From: VRUE01 sp963837695 | GTDB lineage: Bacteria; Actinomycetota; Thermoleophilia; Solirubrobacterales; 70-9 | NCBI GenBank assembly: GCA_963837695.1 | Contig: CAWINZ010000005.1 | Span: 1,364,001-1,428,000, forward strand | Reading direction: 5' to 3' | DNA length: 64,000 bases | Shown: piece after piece, positions 41,794 through 51,583 of the stretch | Layout of the letters: each line of letters starts with the position of its first letter | Position numbering within the stretch: position 1 is the first letter of the stretch | Position numbers and translations under genes: made by a program | Notes under the pieces: model-generated | What the model was told of the DNA's origin: nothing | Databases searched by the model: none | Seen by the model: the letters and a program-made list of their open reading frames with translations, nothing else

Positions 41794-42654
41794 ATGAGCA
41801 CGACCAAGCAGTCCACCTGGGGGGCCACCCTGCGCACGACGATCCTGCTGGCCGGCCTTTCCGGCCTGCTGGTCCTGATCGGCGCCCTGATCGGCGGCCC
41901 GAGCACGGCGGCGCTCTTCCTCGGCATCGCCCTCTTGATCAACCTCGGCTCCTACTTCTTCAGCGACAAACTGGCGCTGGGGATGAGCCGCGCCAAGCCG
42001 ATCGAGGAATCGGAAGCGCCGCGGCTCTACGAGATCATGCGCGAACTGACGACGCGCGCGGGCCTGCCGATGCCACGCCTGTACATGATCCCGCAGGACC
42101 AGCCCAACGCTTTCGCCACCGGCCGCAACCCGAAGCACTCCGCTGTCGCCGTTACCCGCGGGATCACCAAGCTGCTCTCCGAGGACGAGCTGCGCGGCGT
42201 CCTCGCCCACGAGCTGACGCATGTGAGGAACCGCGACATCCTGATCCAGTCGGTGGCCTCGGCGATCGGCGCCGCGATCACCTATCTCGCCTACATGCTG
42301 CTCTGGTTCGGCGACGACGACAACTCGCCGCTCGGCCTGGTCGCCTCGCTGGCGATGGTGCTGCTGGCGCCGCTCGCGGCGAGCATCATCCAGCTGGCGA
42401 TCTCGCGCCAGCGCGAGTACGCGGCCGACGCCGGCGGCGCCGAAATCTGCGGCAACCCCGAGTCCCTCGCCAGCGCCCTGCTGCGCCTCGAGCAGGGGGC
42501 GACCGAGATGCCGATGCAGGTCAACCAGGCAGCCGAGCCCCTCTACATCGTCAAGCCCTTCTCCAGCAAGGGCATAGCCGGCCTCTTCTCGACCCACCCC
42601 CCGATCGAGGAGCGGGTGAAGAGACTGCGCCAGATGCGCCCCAGCTTGGGCTGA
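41794..42654 (+). CDS. htpX: HtpX-like membrane zinc metalloprotease
   Basis: 286 residues with two N-terminal and two central membrane segments. The zinc site is VLAHELTHVRNRD plus the Glu of RQREYAADAGG. LYMIPQDQPNAFATGRNP and FSTHPPIEERVKRLRQM are typical of HtpX. It degrades misfolded membrane proteins in envelope stress. ACAGGAGCC upstream gives a good ribosome site. Confidence 0.95.
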   Translation: MSTTKQSTWGATLRTTILLAGLSGLLVLIGALIGGPSTAALFLGIALLINLGSYFFSDKLALGMSRAKPIEESEAPRLYEIMRELTTRAGLPMPRLYMIPQDQPNAFATGRNPKHSAVAVTRGITKLLSEDELRGVLAHELTHVRNRDILIQSVASAIGAAITYLAYMLLWFGDDDNSPLGLVASLAMVLLAPLAASIIQLAISRQREYAADAGGAEICGNPESLASALLRLEQGATEMPMQVNQAAEPLYIVKPFSSKGIAGLFSTHPPIEERVKRLRQMRPSLG

Positions 42655-42688
42655 CACGGTCGCCGTTGACCGCGGCGTATTTGAGAAC

Positions 42689-42703
42689 TACCCTGTACGT
42701 GTA
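42689..42703 (+). promoter_or_regulatory. Putative TetR operator upstream of its own gene
   Basis: TACCCTGTACGTGTA resembles ATACCATGTGCGTAT found before the -35 boxes at 43581 and 51504. A second palindrome, GTAACGGC-ATT-GGCCGTTTAC, directly follows. Autoregulation by the TetR gene at 42726 is inferred. Confidence 0.5.
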
Positions 42704-42725
42704 ACGGCATTGGCCGTTTACGAAC

Positions 42726-43466
42726 ATGGCCAAGGGAAGCGCCAGAACCAAATCCGCAGCGCCGAAGCGGCTTCCGCGCGGTCGCCACGCGCTTTCGCCC
42801 GATGAGGTGCTGCGCGATCAGCGCGAGCGGTTGATCGACGCCGTTCCCCGCGTCGTCGCCGAGCGTGGCTACGAAGCGATGTCGGTCGCCGACATCGTCA
42901 AGGCCGCGGCAGTCTCGCGCAACGCCTTCTACAAGAACTTCGCCGACAAGCAGGAGTGCTTTGCGGCCGCACACGAGGCCGGCCATGAACAGCTCTTCGA
43001 GATCCTCATGCGGCCCTGCGACGCGGGCGCGACGACCGAAGAGCGCGTGCAGCGCTCGCTGGCGGCGGGTCTGGGGGCGATGGCCGCCGCCCCCGAGATG
43101 GCGCGCCTACTCTTCGTCGAGGCCCCCTCGGCGGGGGAGGAGATCGCGCTCAGCTACCACGAGTGGCTGCAGCGCTACGGGACCCTGCTGCGCTCCGCCG
43201 CCCCGGACCTGCCGGTCCGATCGATCCCTGCACCTGAGGTCGAGGGTGTGATCGTCGGCGGCATCGCATCCCGGGTTGCCAGCGAGCTTCTCCACGGCCG
43301 GGCGAAGAAGCTGCAAGCCCTCGAGGCGCCGCTGGTCGAGTACGTGCTCGCCTTCTACCGCCTTGGCGACACCGGCCCGAAAGAGGGCCGGCTCGTCCCC
43401 TTTGAGCGGGACGAGGCCGCGGGCGAAGAGCCTGCAACCGCGCAGCGCAAACAGGCCAGCGCCTAG
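42726..43466 (+). CDS. TetR/AcrR-family transcriptional regulator
   Basis: 246 residues. After a basic N-terminal tail, the HTH reads RVVAERGYEAMSVADIVKAA, AVSRNAFYKNFADKQECF. The ligand domain (about 80-215) resembles that of the truncated protein at 51582-52004. Similar motifs upstream of this gene, of the secreted-protein operon and of the truncated homologue suggest one regulon. The ligand is unknown. Confidence 0.92.
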   Translation: MAKGSARTKSAAPKRLPRGRHALSPDEVLRDQRERLIDAVPRVVAERGYEAMSVADIVKAAAVSRNAFYKNFADKQECFAAAHEAGHEQLFEILMRPCDAGATTEERVQRSLAAGLGAMAAAPEMARLLFVEAPSAGEEIALSYHEWLQRYGTLLRSAAPDLPVRSIPAPEVEGVIVGGIASRVASELLHGRAKKLQALEAPLVEYVLAFYRLGDTGPKEGRLVPFERDEAAGEEPATAQRKQASA

Positions 43467-43580
43467 CGCCAGAGAACCACACGTACCCAGCTCAAACGAA
43501 CGTTTATCTGGGAACTCCTGGGGTTCGCTACGCCAATTGGGCATCTTAAAGTCCCTGCAAATCACGCCTGTCGATCAGAA

Positions 43581-43660
43581 ATACCATGTGCGTATCTTGA
43601 CAACATCGGACCGGCGTGTTTACATCCAGCTGCGTCTTCGGTTGGGAACCGCACTGGTAT
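43581..43660 (+). promoter_or_regulatory. Duplicated promoter element, copy 1
   Basis: An 80-base element also found at 51504-51583. It starts with a palindrome ATAC-N7-GTAT, then a perfect -35 TTGACA (43597-43602) and, after 17 bases, TTACAT as -10 (43620-43625). It ends with CGCACTGGTAT, an approximate inverted copy of its beginning. It drives the two secreted-protein genes with a leader of about 130 bases. Confidence 0.7.
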
Positions 43661-43761
43661 AGCCAACGAAGTACGTAAAGCAGGGAACAGGGACAACCAG
43701 AGCCATGGGCCGCCAAGGGAAAGCGGCCGGCAGAGGGCTCGAGGGACAAGGAGAGAGATAC

Positions 43762-46700
43762 GTGAGACGCCACGCGAAGGCAGCGACCGCGGGATCGACC
43801 ATGCGCCAGGCCAGCGGCCTCGGCCGCACCTTCCGTGGAGCCGACGCCACCCGTGGAGCCTCCGGCGACGCCAAAGGGAGTGGTGCGCCCGCGGCCGGGT
43901 TCCTCCTCGCCGCGCTGACCTCGCTGCTGCTTCTCGCTTTCGCCGGAGTGGCCCAGGCCGCCCCGGAAACGATCGCCGAACTCGGCAGAAATGCGGGTCA
44001 GGTCGATTTTCCGGTTGGAGTAGCGGTCCATCAGGCAAGCGGCGACCTCTACGTCGCGGACCGCAACAGCGGTCGTATAGACAAGTTTGACTCGAGCGGC
44101 GACTTTCTCCTGGCTTGGGGGTTCGGTGTCCGCGACGGCGAAACGGCGGAACTGCAGACCTGCGGGCCCCAGGCGACCCCGCCGCAGAGTTGGTGCTTTG
44201 CGAAACTCTTTGGCTCCAACAACAACGCCGGCAACATCCTTCCGGTCGCCGTCGCGGTCGATCAAGCGAGTGGCGACGTCTACGTCGCCGACTCCAGCAA
44301 GCGCCGCATCACCAAGTTCACCTCGAGCGGCGAATTCGTCTTCCTGGTCGGCAAAAACGTCAACGCGACCAAAGTCGCTCTTGGCGCCGGCGCCACCCAG
44401 GCCGAAAAGAACATCTGTACCGCCGCCAGCGGCGATACCTGTACCAGCGGAGCATCCGGAACCGGCGCCAACGAATTCGCCTCGCCCCGCTCGCTGGCGA
44501 TAACCCCCTCGGGCGTCGTCTGGGTCGGCGACACCAACCGGCTCAAGTCCTTTGACGAAAACGGTGTCCCCGGCGCTGAAATCACCGCCGGCGGCATCGC
44601 CGGAGCCGGCAACACGCTCTCGCTCGCTCGCGACTCCGCCGGTGACTTCTACGTCAAGAGCGCCACCCCCGCCGGCATCCGCAAGCTCCAAGCGGGAACC
44701 GGGACCCTGCTGGCCACGCTCGACGCCGCCGGGCAGGCTCGCACCGTCACCCTCGACGCAGCCGGCAACGTCTACGTCGGCGACGCGACCAGCCCCTACC
44801 GCTTCCTCAAATTCAACCCCGCCGGAGAACAGACCGCCCAGTTCGGCGCCGGCGAAGTGATCGGGACGCCCGGCAGCACCACCCAAGGCGCCAACGCGCT
44901 CGCCGTCGGGGAGACCACCGGCAAGCTCTACGTCGCCAGCTCGAGCACCAACACCGAAAGCGCCGTCCAGGCCTTTCCGCTGCCCGAACCGGGACCGCTG
45001 GTCGTGAGCCAGGGCCTTGAAGACCTCGAACCGACCACTGCCACCCTGACGGCGAGGATCAACCCCGAGGGCGAGGAAACCACCTATCACTTCGAATACG
45101 GCACCGACGAAAGCTACGGCCACAGCACCTCGCCCGAAACGCTCACGGCAGAAGAATTCGAATCAGAAGACGTCGCGGCCGGGATCGAAGAACTGATCCC
45201 GAATACGACCTACCACTTCCGCGCCGTCCCGACCAACCACTGCAACCCTTCCGAACCCGCGGAAGAATGCACCGTCCCCGGTCCCGACCAGACCTTCACG
45301 ACGCTGCCCGCTGTCGCGATCGACCCCCAGTGGGTCACCGACGCCACCGCGCACACCGTCGAACTGCACGCCGAAATGGACCCGCTCGGCGTCGAAGCCG
45401 AAGCCTGGCTCGAATACGGCACGGGCGTTGGCTACGGCACCACCGTCCCGCTCGCCAACCTCGGCGAAGGCTTCGGCCCGGTCTTGCGCGAGGCCTTCCT
45501 CAGCGGCCTGCAGCCGGGCACCACCTACCACTACCGCTTTGTCGCCCGCGACACCCGCGACAGCAACACCTACACCGTCCACGGAGCCGACCAGACCTTC
45601 GTCACCCAACTTGCGGCCCTCGGCTTCGGGCTCGCCGATAGCCGCGCCTGGGAGATGGTCTCCCCGCCCGACAAGCACGGGGCGAGGCTCGTCGGGGCTT
45701 GGGAACATCAGATCCAGGCCGCCGCGGACGGCAACGGCCTCGCCTATGAGAGCAAACTCTCGACCGAAGCCGACCCGGAAGGAAACCGCTTCCCAGAAGT
45801 GTCGATGAGCCTGGCGCGCCGCGCCGCGACCGGCTCCTGGCGCTCCAAAGACATCACCACCTCCAATGAAACCGTATCGGCGACGGGGGGCGATAGCCAC
45901 GGCGGCGAATACAGACTCTTCAACGCTGACCTCTCTCAGGCGCTGGTTGAGCCGCGCGGCGGCACTCTGCTCTCGAGCGAAGCCTCCGAACGCACTCCCT
46001 ACCTGCGACAGAACACCGAACCCGGCGTCTTCAGGCCGCTCGTGACCGGCAAAGAACCGTACGCCAACGTGCCGCCCGGCACTGAATTCGGCGGTGATCT
46101 CGACGCTAGCGTCGGGATCGTCAGGGTGGTCGGCGCCAGCCCCGACTTCACGCACTTCGCCCTGTCTTCGGAAGTGCCACTGGCCGAAGGCGCTCCGAGC
46201 GGCACGACGCTCTATTACTGGTCGGGCGGGCAGCTCGAGCCGCTCAGTGTCCTGCCGGTGACCGAAGGCGGCACGATCACCAACGCGTATTACGTCGGCT
46301 CAGGCATTGAATCGTCGAGGCGAGCCGTCTCTGAGGACAGTTCGCGCGTCTTCTGGAGTACCGGCCCCGGCCTCCTTGCGCCGCCCACTGCGCTCTACGT
46401 GCGCGACACCGAAGCCGCCGAAAGCGCGCGGCTCGACCTCAAACAGCCCGGCGCCAGCGGCATCGGCTTGGCCCGGCCGGTTTTCCAGGGGGCGAGCGCC
46501 GATGGCACCGTCGTCTTCTTCACCGACTCCCAGCAACTGACCGAAGACTCAGATGCGTCATACAGTGTGGCTGGCGGAGCAAAGTTCGACCTCTACCGCT
46601 GCGAGCTGCCGCCGGGCGGCATCGCCTCGGGCTGCGCGACCTTGACTGACATCAGCGTTCCCGTCGAAGCTGGCGAAAGTGCCGAAGTGGAGGGAATTGC

Positions 46701-47793
46701 CGCGGGGATCAATGCAGAGGGCAAGGCGATCTACTTCGTCGCCAGGGGCGTGCTCGACGAAGCGCCCAACGAGTTCGGCGATCACGCCGCCTCCGGTGAG
46801 CCCAACCTCTACCTCTGGCAGCAGGGGGAGGGCGTCCGCTTCCTCGCCACGCTCTCAGGGGAAGACCAAACCGACTGGGGAGCGGGATCGAGTCAGGCTG
46901 TGGCGGTAGGGCTGAGCGCCTCTTCATCGCCCGACGGCCGCTATCTCGCCTTCATGTCGCAGCGCAGCCTCACGGGTTACGACAGCCGCGGCTCCTCAGG
47001 CACCGAAGCGGCGCAGGAGGTCTACCGCTATGACGCCGTCGCCGATCGCTTGGAGTGCGTTTCCTGTAATCCGACGGGGGCGAGTCCGCGCAGCGCCGCC
47101 CCTCCGGGAGGCGGATCGCTGGTCAATCCTGGGGCCTTGTGGGGAGGGCTGAGGACCGCGGCGACGCTTCCCCAGGCCACGTCAGACGCTGCTCAAGGAG
47201 GCATCTCCCTCTACCGCCCCCGCGCGATCCTCGACAACGGCCGGGTCTTCTTCAACGCGATCGACTCGCTGGTCCCGGCCGACTCAAACGGCCAGTGGGA
47301 CGTCTACCAGTACGAGTCCACCGGGGTCGGCGACTGCAGCGCCTCCTCGGGCGGCGCCGCGATCTCCCGCTCGGGCGAGGGCTGCGTATCGCTGCTCTCC
47401 TCTGGCACCGGGGAAAGCGAAGCGGCGTTCTTCGACGCGAGCGAAACGGGCGATGACGCCTTCTTCTTCACCCCCGCCCAGCTGAACGAAACCGACACCG
47501 ACCACGAGGTCGACATCTATGACGCAAGGGTCAACGGCATCCCGGCGACCCTGCCGAAGATCACCGAGTGCCTCGGCGAAGCCTGCCAACCGGCGGCCCA
47601 GTCGCCCAATGACGCCACCCCCGCGAGCGCCGCCTTCAAGGGCCAGGGCAACCTGCACCCGCGCGCACACAAGCGCTGCCCCAAGGGCAAGCGAGTGGTG
47701 CACCGCAGGGGCAAGAGCCGTTGCGTATCGCGAAAGAAAAAGCACAGGCGCCACCACCGCAGAGCCCACCACGGCCGGAGGGCGCACCGATGA
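43762..47793 (+). CDS. Giant secreted NHL/Fn3-like/beta-propeller protein
   Basis: 1343 residues from the GTG at 43762, chosen because AAGGAG is 8 bases upstream; an in-frame ATG at 43705 lacks this. A signal or anchor segment (AGFLLAALTSLLLLAFAGVA) precedes NHL repeats (about 60-420, e.g. GDLYVADRNSGRIDKF, GDVYVADSSKRRITKF), two Fn3-like domains ending in PNTTYHFRAVP and PGTTYHYRFVA, and a long TolB/PD40-like propeller (SPDGRYLAFMSQRSL). The tail is CPKGKR..., rich in Lys, Arg and His. Probably bound to the cell surface. The stop overlaps an upstream start option of the next gene. Confidence 0.88.
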   Translation: MRRHAKAATAGSTMRQASGLGRTFRGADATRGASGDAKGSGAPAAGFLLAALTSLLLLAFAGVAQAAPETIAELGRNAGQVDFPVGVAVHQASGDLYVADRNSGRIDKFDSSGDFLLAWGFGVRDGETAELQTCGPQATPPQSWCFAKLFGSNNNAGNILPVAVAVDQASGDVYVADSSKRRITKFTSSGEFVFLVGKNVNATKVALGAGATQAEKNICTAASGDTCTSGASGTGANEFASPRSLAITPSGVVWVGDTNRLKSFDENGVPGAEITAGGIAGAGNTLSLARDSAGDFYVKSATPAGIRKLQAGTGTLLATLDAAGQARTVTLDAAGNVYVGDATSPYRFLKFNPAGEQTAQFGAGEVIGTPGSTTQGANALAVGETTGKLYVASSSTNTESAVQAFPLPEPGPLVVSQGLEDLEPTTATLTARINPEGEETTYHFEYGTDESYGHSTSPETLTAEEFESEDVAAGIEELIPNTTYHFRAVPTNHCNPSEPAEECTVPGPDQTFTTLPAVAIDPQWVTDATAHTVELHAEMDPLGVEAEAWLEYGTGVGYGTTVPLANLGEGFGPVLREAFLSGLQPGTTYHYRFVARDTRDSNTYTVHGADQTFVTQLAALGFGLADSRAWEMVSPPDKHGARLVGAWEHQIQAAADGNGLAYESKLSTEADPEGNRFPEVSMSLARRAATGSWRSKDITTSNETVSATGGDSHGGEYRLFNADLSQALVEPRGGTLLSSEASERTPYLRQNTEPGVFRPLVTGKEPYANVPPGTEFGGDLDASVGIVRVVGASPDFTHFALSSEVPLAEGAPSGTTLYYWSGGQLEPLSVLPVTEGGTITNAYYVGSGIESSRRAVSEDSSRVFWSTGPGLLAPPTALYVRDTEAAESARLDLKQPGASGIGLARPVFQGASADGTVVFFTDSQQLTEDSDASYSVAGGAKFDLYRCELPPGGIASGCATLTDISVPVEAGESAEVEGIAAGINAEGKAIYFVARGVLDEAPNEFGDHAASGEPNLYLWQQGEGVRFLATLSGEDQTDWGAGSSQAVAVGLSASSSPDGRYLAFMSQRSLTGYDSRGSSGTEAAQEVYRYDAVADRLECVSCNPTGASPRSAAPPGGGSLVNPGALWGGLRTAATLPQATSDAAQGGISLYRPRAILDNGRVFFNAIDSLVPADSNGQWDVYQYESTGVGDCSASSGGAAISRSGEGCVSLLSSGTGESEAAFFDASETGDDAFFFTPAQLNETDTDHEVDIYDARVNGIPATLPKITECLGEACQPAAQSPNDATPASAAFKGQGNLHPRAHKRCPKGKRVVHRRGKSRCVSRKKKHRRHHRRAHHGRRAHR

Positions 47794-47849
47794 GCGCTGA
47801 GACGAAGAGCCGCCCCACCGCACCCGAACCTCGCAAGGAGAACGCCAAG

Positions 47850-50800
47850 ATGTCCAAGCGCTTCGCGACCATAGCCGCCACCCTCGGCGCCGCCCTCGTG
47901 CTGCTCGCGGTCTTGCCGATCGCCTCCGCCTCGGCCGCAGAACCGTGGTGGCAGGTGCTCACCGGCTCGCGGCCGACCAACATGTGGGAACCGGGAGACG
48001 CCGAAGAGGTCCAGGAAGTGAAGACCGAAAATGCGCTGACGATCTTCGCCGCGAAGGTCGAAGTGGGCGGGGTCGTGATCGGCTGCCTCGGCGCCGGCGA
48101 AATCGGCTTCTCCCCGCCGTTCACCACTGCAAATGAACTCTGTGAAGAACAGGCGAGCTTCCCCGCGGCCGAAACGACGGCGGCATTCGAGGAAATGCTC
48201 GAAGGCCCCTACGGCGCCGGTGAAGTCGAAGTCAGCGGTGGGCCGATCGGCACGCTCCCCTTCGAAGTGAAGACCAAATGGGGCGTAAAGCCGGTGACCC
48301 TGACGCCGCTGCTGTTCGGCGGCTTCCTGGCGACCGGCACCGCGAGCTCGGAAATCATCACGGAAGGCAGCGGCCGCCTCGTCCTCACCCTGACCAACCT
48401 CGGCGACGCGCCCGTCGACGGCACCACGACGTCGGTGACGATCACCGATGAGCTGCCCGAAGGCGTCGCCGCCTACGGCGTCGAAGCCTCCGCCGGTCCC
48501 TTCAACAAAGCCGGCCCGATCGATTGCGGGCTGACATCAAGCGAAGAAGTCACCTGTGCCTATGAAGGCGAACTGCCCCCCTATGAAGCGATCGAAATCG
48601 AAGTCCTCACCGCCCTCGAAGGCACCCCGCCCGTGGCCGGGGCCCCCGGCAAGGTGTCGGTCTCCGGCGGCGACGCGAAATCCGCCAGCGCGCCGCAGAG
48701 CATCAAGGTGAGCGATGAGCCGGTCAAATTCGGCATCGAACAGTTCTCTGCCGTCTCCGAAGAAGAGGGCGGCAAGCCCGCCCGCCAGGCCGGTAGCCAT
48801 CCCTTCCAGTTCACCAACACCCTGCAGCTGAACGCCGGAAGGGCGTATCCGACGCCCACCAAAGCGACCATCGGCGCCCGCTGGCTGGCCACCGAACAGC
48901 CCGGCCTGCCACGCAACCTGCACTTCCCGCTGCCGGCCGGCCTGGTCGGCAACGCGACTACGGCGCCCCAGTGCGACATGGCGACCTTCCTCCGGCTTGT
49001 CGAAATCACCAACGAATGCCCCGACACGACGGCGATAGGCGTCACCTCGGTGACCTTCGTGGAAAGCGCGAATCTCGGTCTCGTCCGCCTGGCGGTCCCC
49101 GTCTTCAACCTGCCGCCCGGTCCCGGGGAGCCGGCTCGCTTCGGCTTCCTCATCGCCGGCGACCCGGTGGTCATCGACACCGCGCTCGATCCCGACGACG
49201 AATACCGGATCATCGCCAGCGTCCACAACGTCACCCAGGTCGTCCAGTTCCTCGCCGCGACGACGAGCCTGTGGGGCACGCCGGGCGATCCGCGCCATGA
49301 CAGCGCGCGCGGCTGGGGCTGCGCCTTCTACACTCATCCCTACCCCTGCGAACGCCCCGGCGAACTCTCCGAAGGCGCCTTCCTGCGCCAGCCCACCCAG
49401 TGCTCGAGCCCGCTCGACTATGACCTCTCGCTCGAACCGTGGAACGTGCCGATCGGCTCCGTCGTGGACTCCAAGTCCTTCAGCGGCAGCCCGCTGATCG
49501 GCTGCAACAAAGTCCCCTTTGACCCCTCGATCTCCTCTGCCCCGACGGCAAAGCTGGCCGAGAACCCGAGCGGCCTGGACTTCAAGCTCTCGATGCCCAA
49601 CGCGGGCCTTTTGAACGGCGAGGCGATCGCCGAAGGCCAACCGAAGCGCATCGAAGTCACCCTGCCCGAGGGGATGACCCTCAACCCATCCCAGGCAGAA
49701 GGCCTCGCCACCTGCTCTCCGGCCCAGTACGCGGCAGAGAAGCTCAACTCAAGGCCAGGCGAGGGCTGCCCCGAAGCCTCCAAGATCGGCAGCGTGGTCT
49801 CCCACACGCCGCTGATCGACGAAACGCTCGAAGGCTCCCTGTATGTGGCAGAACCCAACAACAACCCCTTCAACAGCCTGATAGCCCTATACATAGTCGC
49901 CAGGGCCCCAGAGCGCGGCGTCTTGGTCAAACAGCCCCTGGAGGTGCGCCTCGACAAGCAGACCGGGCGGATCGTGACGATCGCCGACCACGCCCCGCCG
50001 GCTCCCTATGAAGACTTCCAGCTGCACTTCAGAGAAGGCGGGCGCTCGCCCCTGGTCACCCCGCCGGCCTGTGGGAACTACGACATCCTCGCCAAGTTCA
50101 CCCCCTACTCAGCCCAGGACCCCGACAACCCCGCGCCCGATGAAGTCATCACCCGCAAGAGCACCTTCAAGATCGAGCACGGGGTGGACGGCGGCGCCTG
50201 CCCACCCGGAGGAGTGCCGCCCTTCAACCCCGGCTTTGAAGCCGGCTCGATCAACAACGACGCGGGCTCCTTCAGCCCCTTCAACATGCGCCTGACCCGA
50301 AAAGACGGAGAACAGGACATGACCAAGTTCTCCGCGATCTTGCCCCCGGGTGTGCTCGGCTCCCTCTCTGGAGTCGGCAAATGCTCTGATGCGGGCATAG
50401 CCGCGGCGAAGGCAAAGAGCGGCAAGGAAGAGCAGGCGAGCCCGTCGTGCCCGGCAAGCTCTGAGATCGGCCACACCACCGTCGGAGCCGGAGTCGGCTC
50501 GGTCCTCACCTACGTCCCGGGCCGCCTCTACCTCGGCGGCCCCTACCACGGCGACCCGCTCTCGGTGATCGCCATCACCCCCGCGGTCGCCGGTCCCTTT
50601 GACGTCGGCAATGTCGTCGTCCAGGAGGCCTTGACCTTGAACCCCAAGACCGCCGAAGTCGAAGTCGACGGCGCGGCATCAGACCCGATCCCCCACATCC
50701 TCGAAGGGGTCCCGGCAAAGCTGCGTGACCTGCGTGTCTACGTCGATCGCCCCGACTTCATCCTCAACCCGACCAACTGCGATGAATCGAGCGCAAAGGC

Positions 50801-51497
50801 GACCCTCTTCGGTGGCTACCTGGACGTCTTCAGCTCAGCCGACGACGTGCCGGTCGATCTCTCGACCCGCTTCCAGGCCGCCAACTGCGCCAACCTCGGC
50901 TTCAAGCCAAAGCTCGCCCTGAAGCTCAAGGGCGGCACGAGGCGCGGCGCACACCCTGGCCTGAAGGCGATCTACACCCCACGCAAGGGCAACGCGAACC
51001 TCAAGGGCCTCGTCGTCAGACTGCCGAGCTCTGCATTCCTAGACCAGGCCCACATCCGCACGATCTGCACCCGGGTGCAGTTCGCAGCCAAGAGTTGCCC
51101 CAAGGCAGCCCAGTACGGCTACATCAGAGCCTGGACCCCGCTGCTCGATGAACCGCTGCAGGGTCCGGTCTACCTGCGCTCCTCAAACCACAAGCTCCCC
51201 GACCTCGTCTTTGACCTGCACGGTCTGGTCGACGTAGAGGTCGCTACCCGGATCGACTCGGTGCACGGAGGGATCAGGGCCACCGTCGAAGAAGCGCCCG
51301 ATGCGCCGCTGACCAAGGTCCTGCTGAGGATGCAAGGAGCCAAGAAGGGCCTGATCGTCAACAGCCGCAACCTCTGCGGGAAGCTCAACAGGGCCAATGT
51401 GCGCTTCAGCGGCCAAAACGGCAAGCAGGCGAGCGCCAGGCCCGTGATGCAGCCCGGTTGTCGTGGCAAGCGCAAGCACAAGCGGCATCACCGGTAG
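47850..51497 (+). CDS. Large secreted protein with DUF11-like domain
   Basis: 1215 residues from the ATG at 47850, which has AAGGAG 9 bases upstream and is followed by a clean signal peptide (ATLGAALVLLAVLPIASASA). An earlier ATG at 47790, overlapping the preceding stop, is possible. A DUF11-like module (LVLTLTNLGDAPVDGTTTSV to ITDELPEGV) is followed by long beta-rich regions with paired cysteines and a basic C-terminus (GCRGKRKHKRHHR). It shares the basic-tail design with the upstream gene and is in the same operon, so the two are likely to act together at the cell surface. Confidence 0.85.
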   Translation: MSKRFATIAATLGAALVLLAVLPIASASAAEPWWQVLTGSRPTNMWEPGDAEEVQEVKTENALTIFAAKVEVGGVVIGCLGAGEIGFSPPFTTANELCEEQASFPAAETTAAFEEMLEGPYGAGEVEVSGGPIGTLPFEVKTKWGVKPVTLTPLLFGGFLATGTASSEIITEGSGRLVLTLTNLGDAPVDGTTTSVTITDELPEGVAAYGVEASAGPFNKAGPIDCGLTSSEEVTCAYEGELPPYEAIEIEVLTALEGTPPVAGAPGKVSVSGGDAKSASAPQSIKVSDEPVKFGIEQFSAVSEEEGGKPARQAGSHPFQFTNTLQLNAGRAYPTPTKATIGARWLATEQPGLPRNLHFPLPAGLVGNATTAPQCDMATFLRLVEITNECPDTTAIGVTSVTFVESANLGLVRLAVPVFNLPPGPGEPARFGFLIAGDPVVIDTALDPDDEYRIIASVHNVTQVVQFLAATTSLWGTPGDPRHDSARGWGCAFYTHPYPCERPGELSEGAFLRQPTQCSSPLDYDLSLEPWNVPIGSVVDSKSFSGSPLIGCNKVPFDPSISSAPTAKLAENPSGLDFKLSMPNAGLLNGEAIAEGQPKRIEVTLPEGMTLNPSQAEGLATCSPAQYAAEKLNSRPGEGCPEASKIGSVVSHTPLIDETLEGSLYVAEPNNNPFNSLIALYIVARAPERGVLVKQPLEVRLDKQTGRIVTIADHAPPAPYEDFQLHFREGGRSPLVTPPACGNYDILAKFTPYSAQDPDNPAPDEVITRKSTFKIEHGVDGGACPPGGVPPFNPGFEAGSINNDAGSFSPFNMRLTRKDGEQDMTKFSAILPPGVLGSLSGVGKCSDAGIAAAKAKSGKEEQASPSCPASSEIGHTTVGAGVGSVLTYVPGRLYLGGPYHGDPLSVIAITPAVAGPFDVGNVVVQEALTLNPKTAEVEVDGAASDPIPHILEGVPAKLRDLRVYVDRPDFILNPTNCDESSAKATLFGGYLDVFSSADDVPVDLSTRFQAANCANLGFKPKLALKLKGGTRRGAHPGLKAIYTPRKGNANLKGLVVRLPSSAFLDQAHIRTICTRVQFAAKSCPKAAQYGYIRAWTPLLDEPLQGPVYLRSSNHKLPDLVFDLHGLVDVEVATRIDSVHGGIRATVEEAPDAPLTKVLLRMQGAKKGLIVNSRNLCGKLNRANVRFSGQNGKQASARPVMQPGCRGKRKHKRHHR

Positions 51498-51503
51498 TTA
51501 CAC

Positions 51504-51583
51504 ATACCATGTGCGTATCTTGACAATTACGAACTGACGTGTTTCTATCGAGATGTGTCTTCTGTTGAGAACGGACGTGGTAT
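51504..51583 (+). promoter_or_regulatory. Duplicated promoter element, copy 2
   Basis: Matches 43581-43660. The operator-like ATACCATGTGCGTAT is identical, -35 is TTGACA (51520-51525), the spacer is 17 bases and -10 is TTCTAT (51543-51548). The spacer is diverged while the functional boxes are kept. The 3' inverted end (ACGTGGTAT) overlaps the ATG of the truncated TetR gene. Confidence 0.7.

Noticed and set aside
43705..43761. Upstream ATG for the giant NHL protein
   Set aside because: The GTG at 43762 has AAGGAG at ideal spacing, while the ATG at 43705 has no ribosome site.
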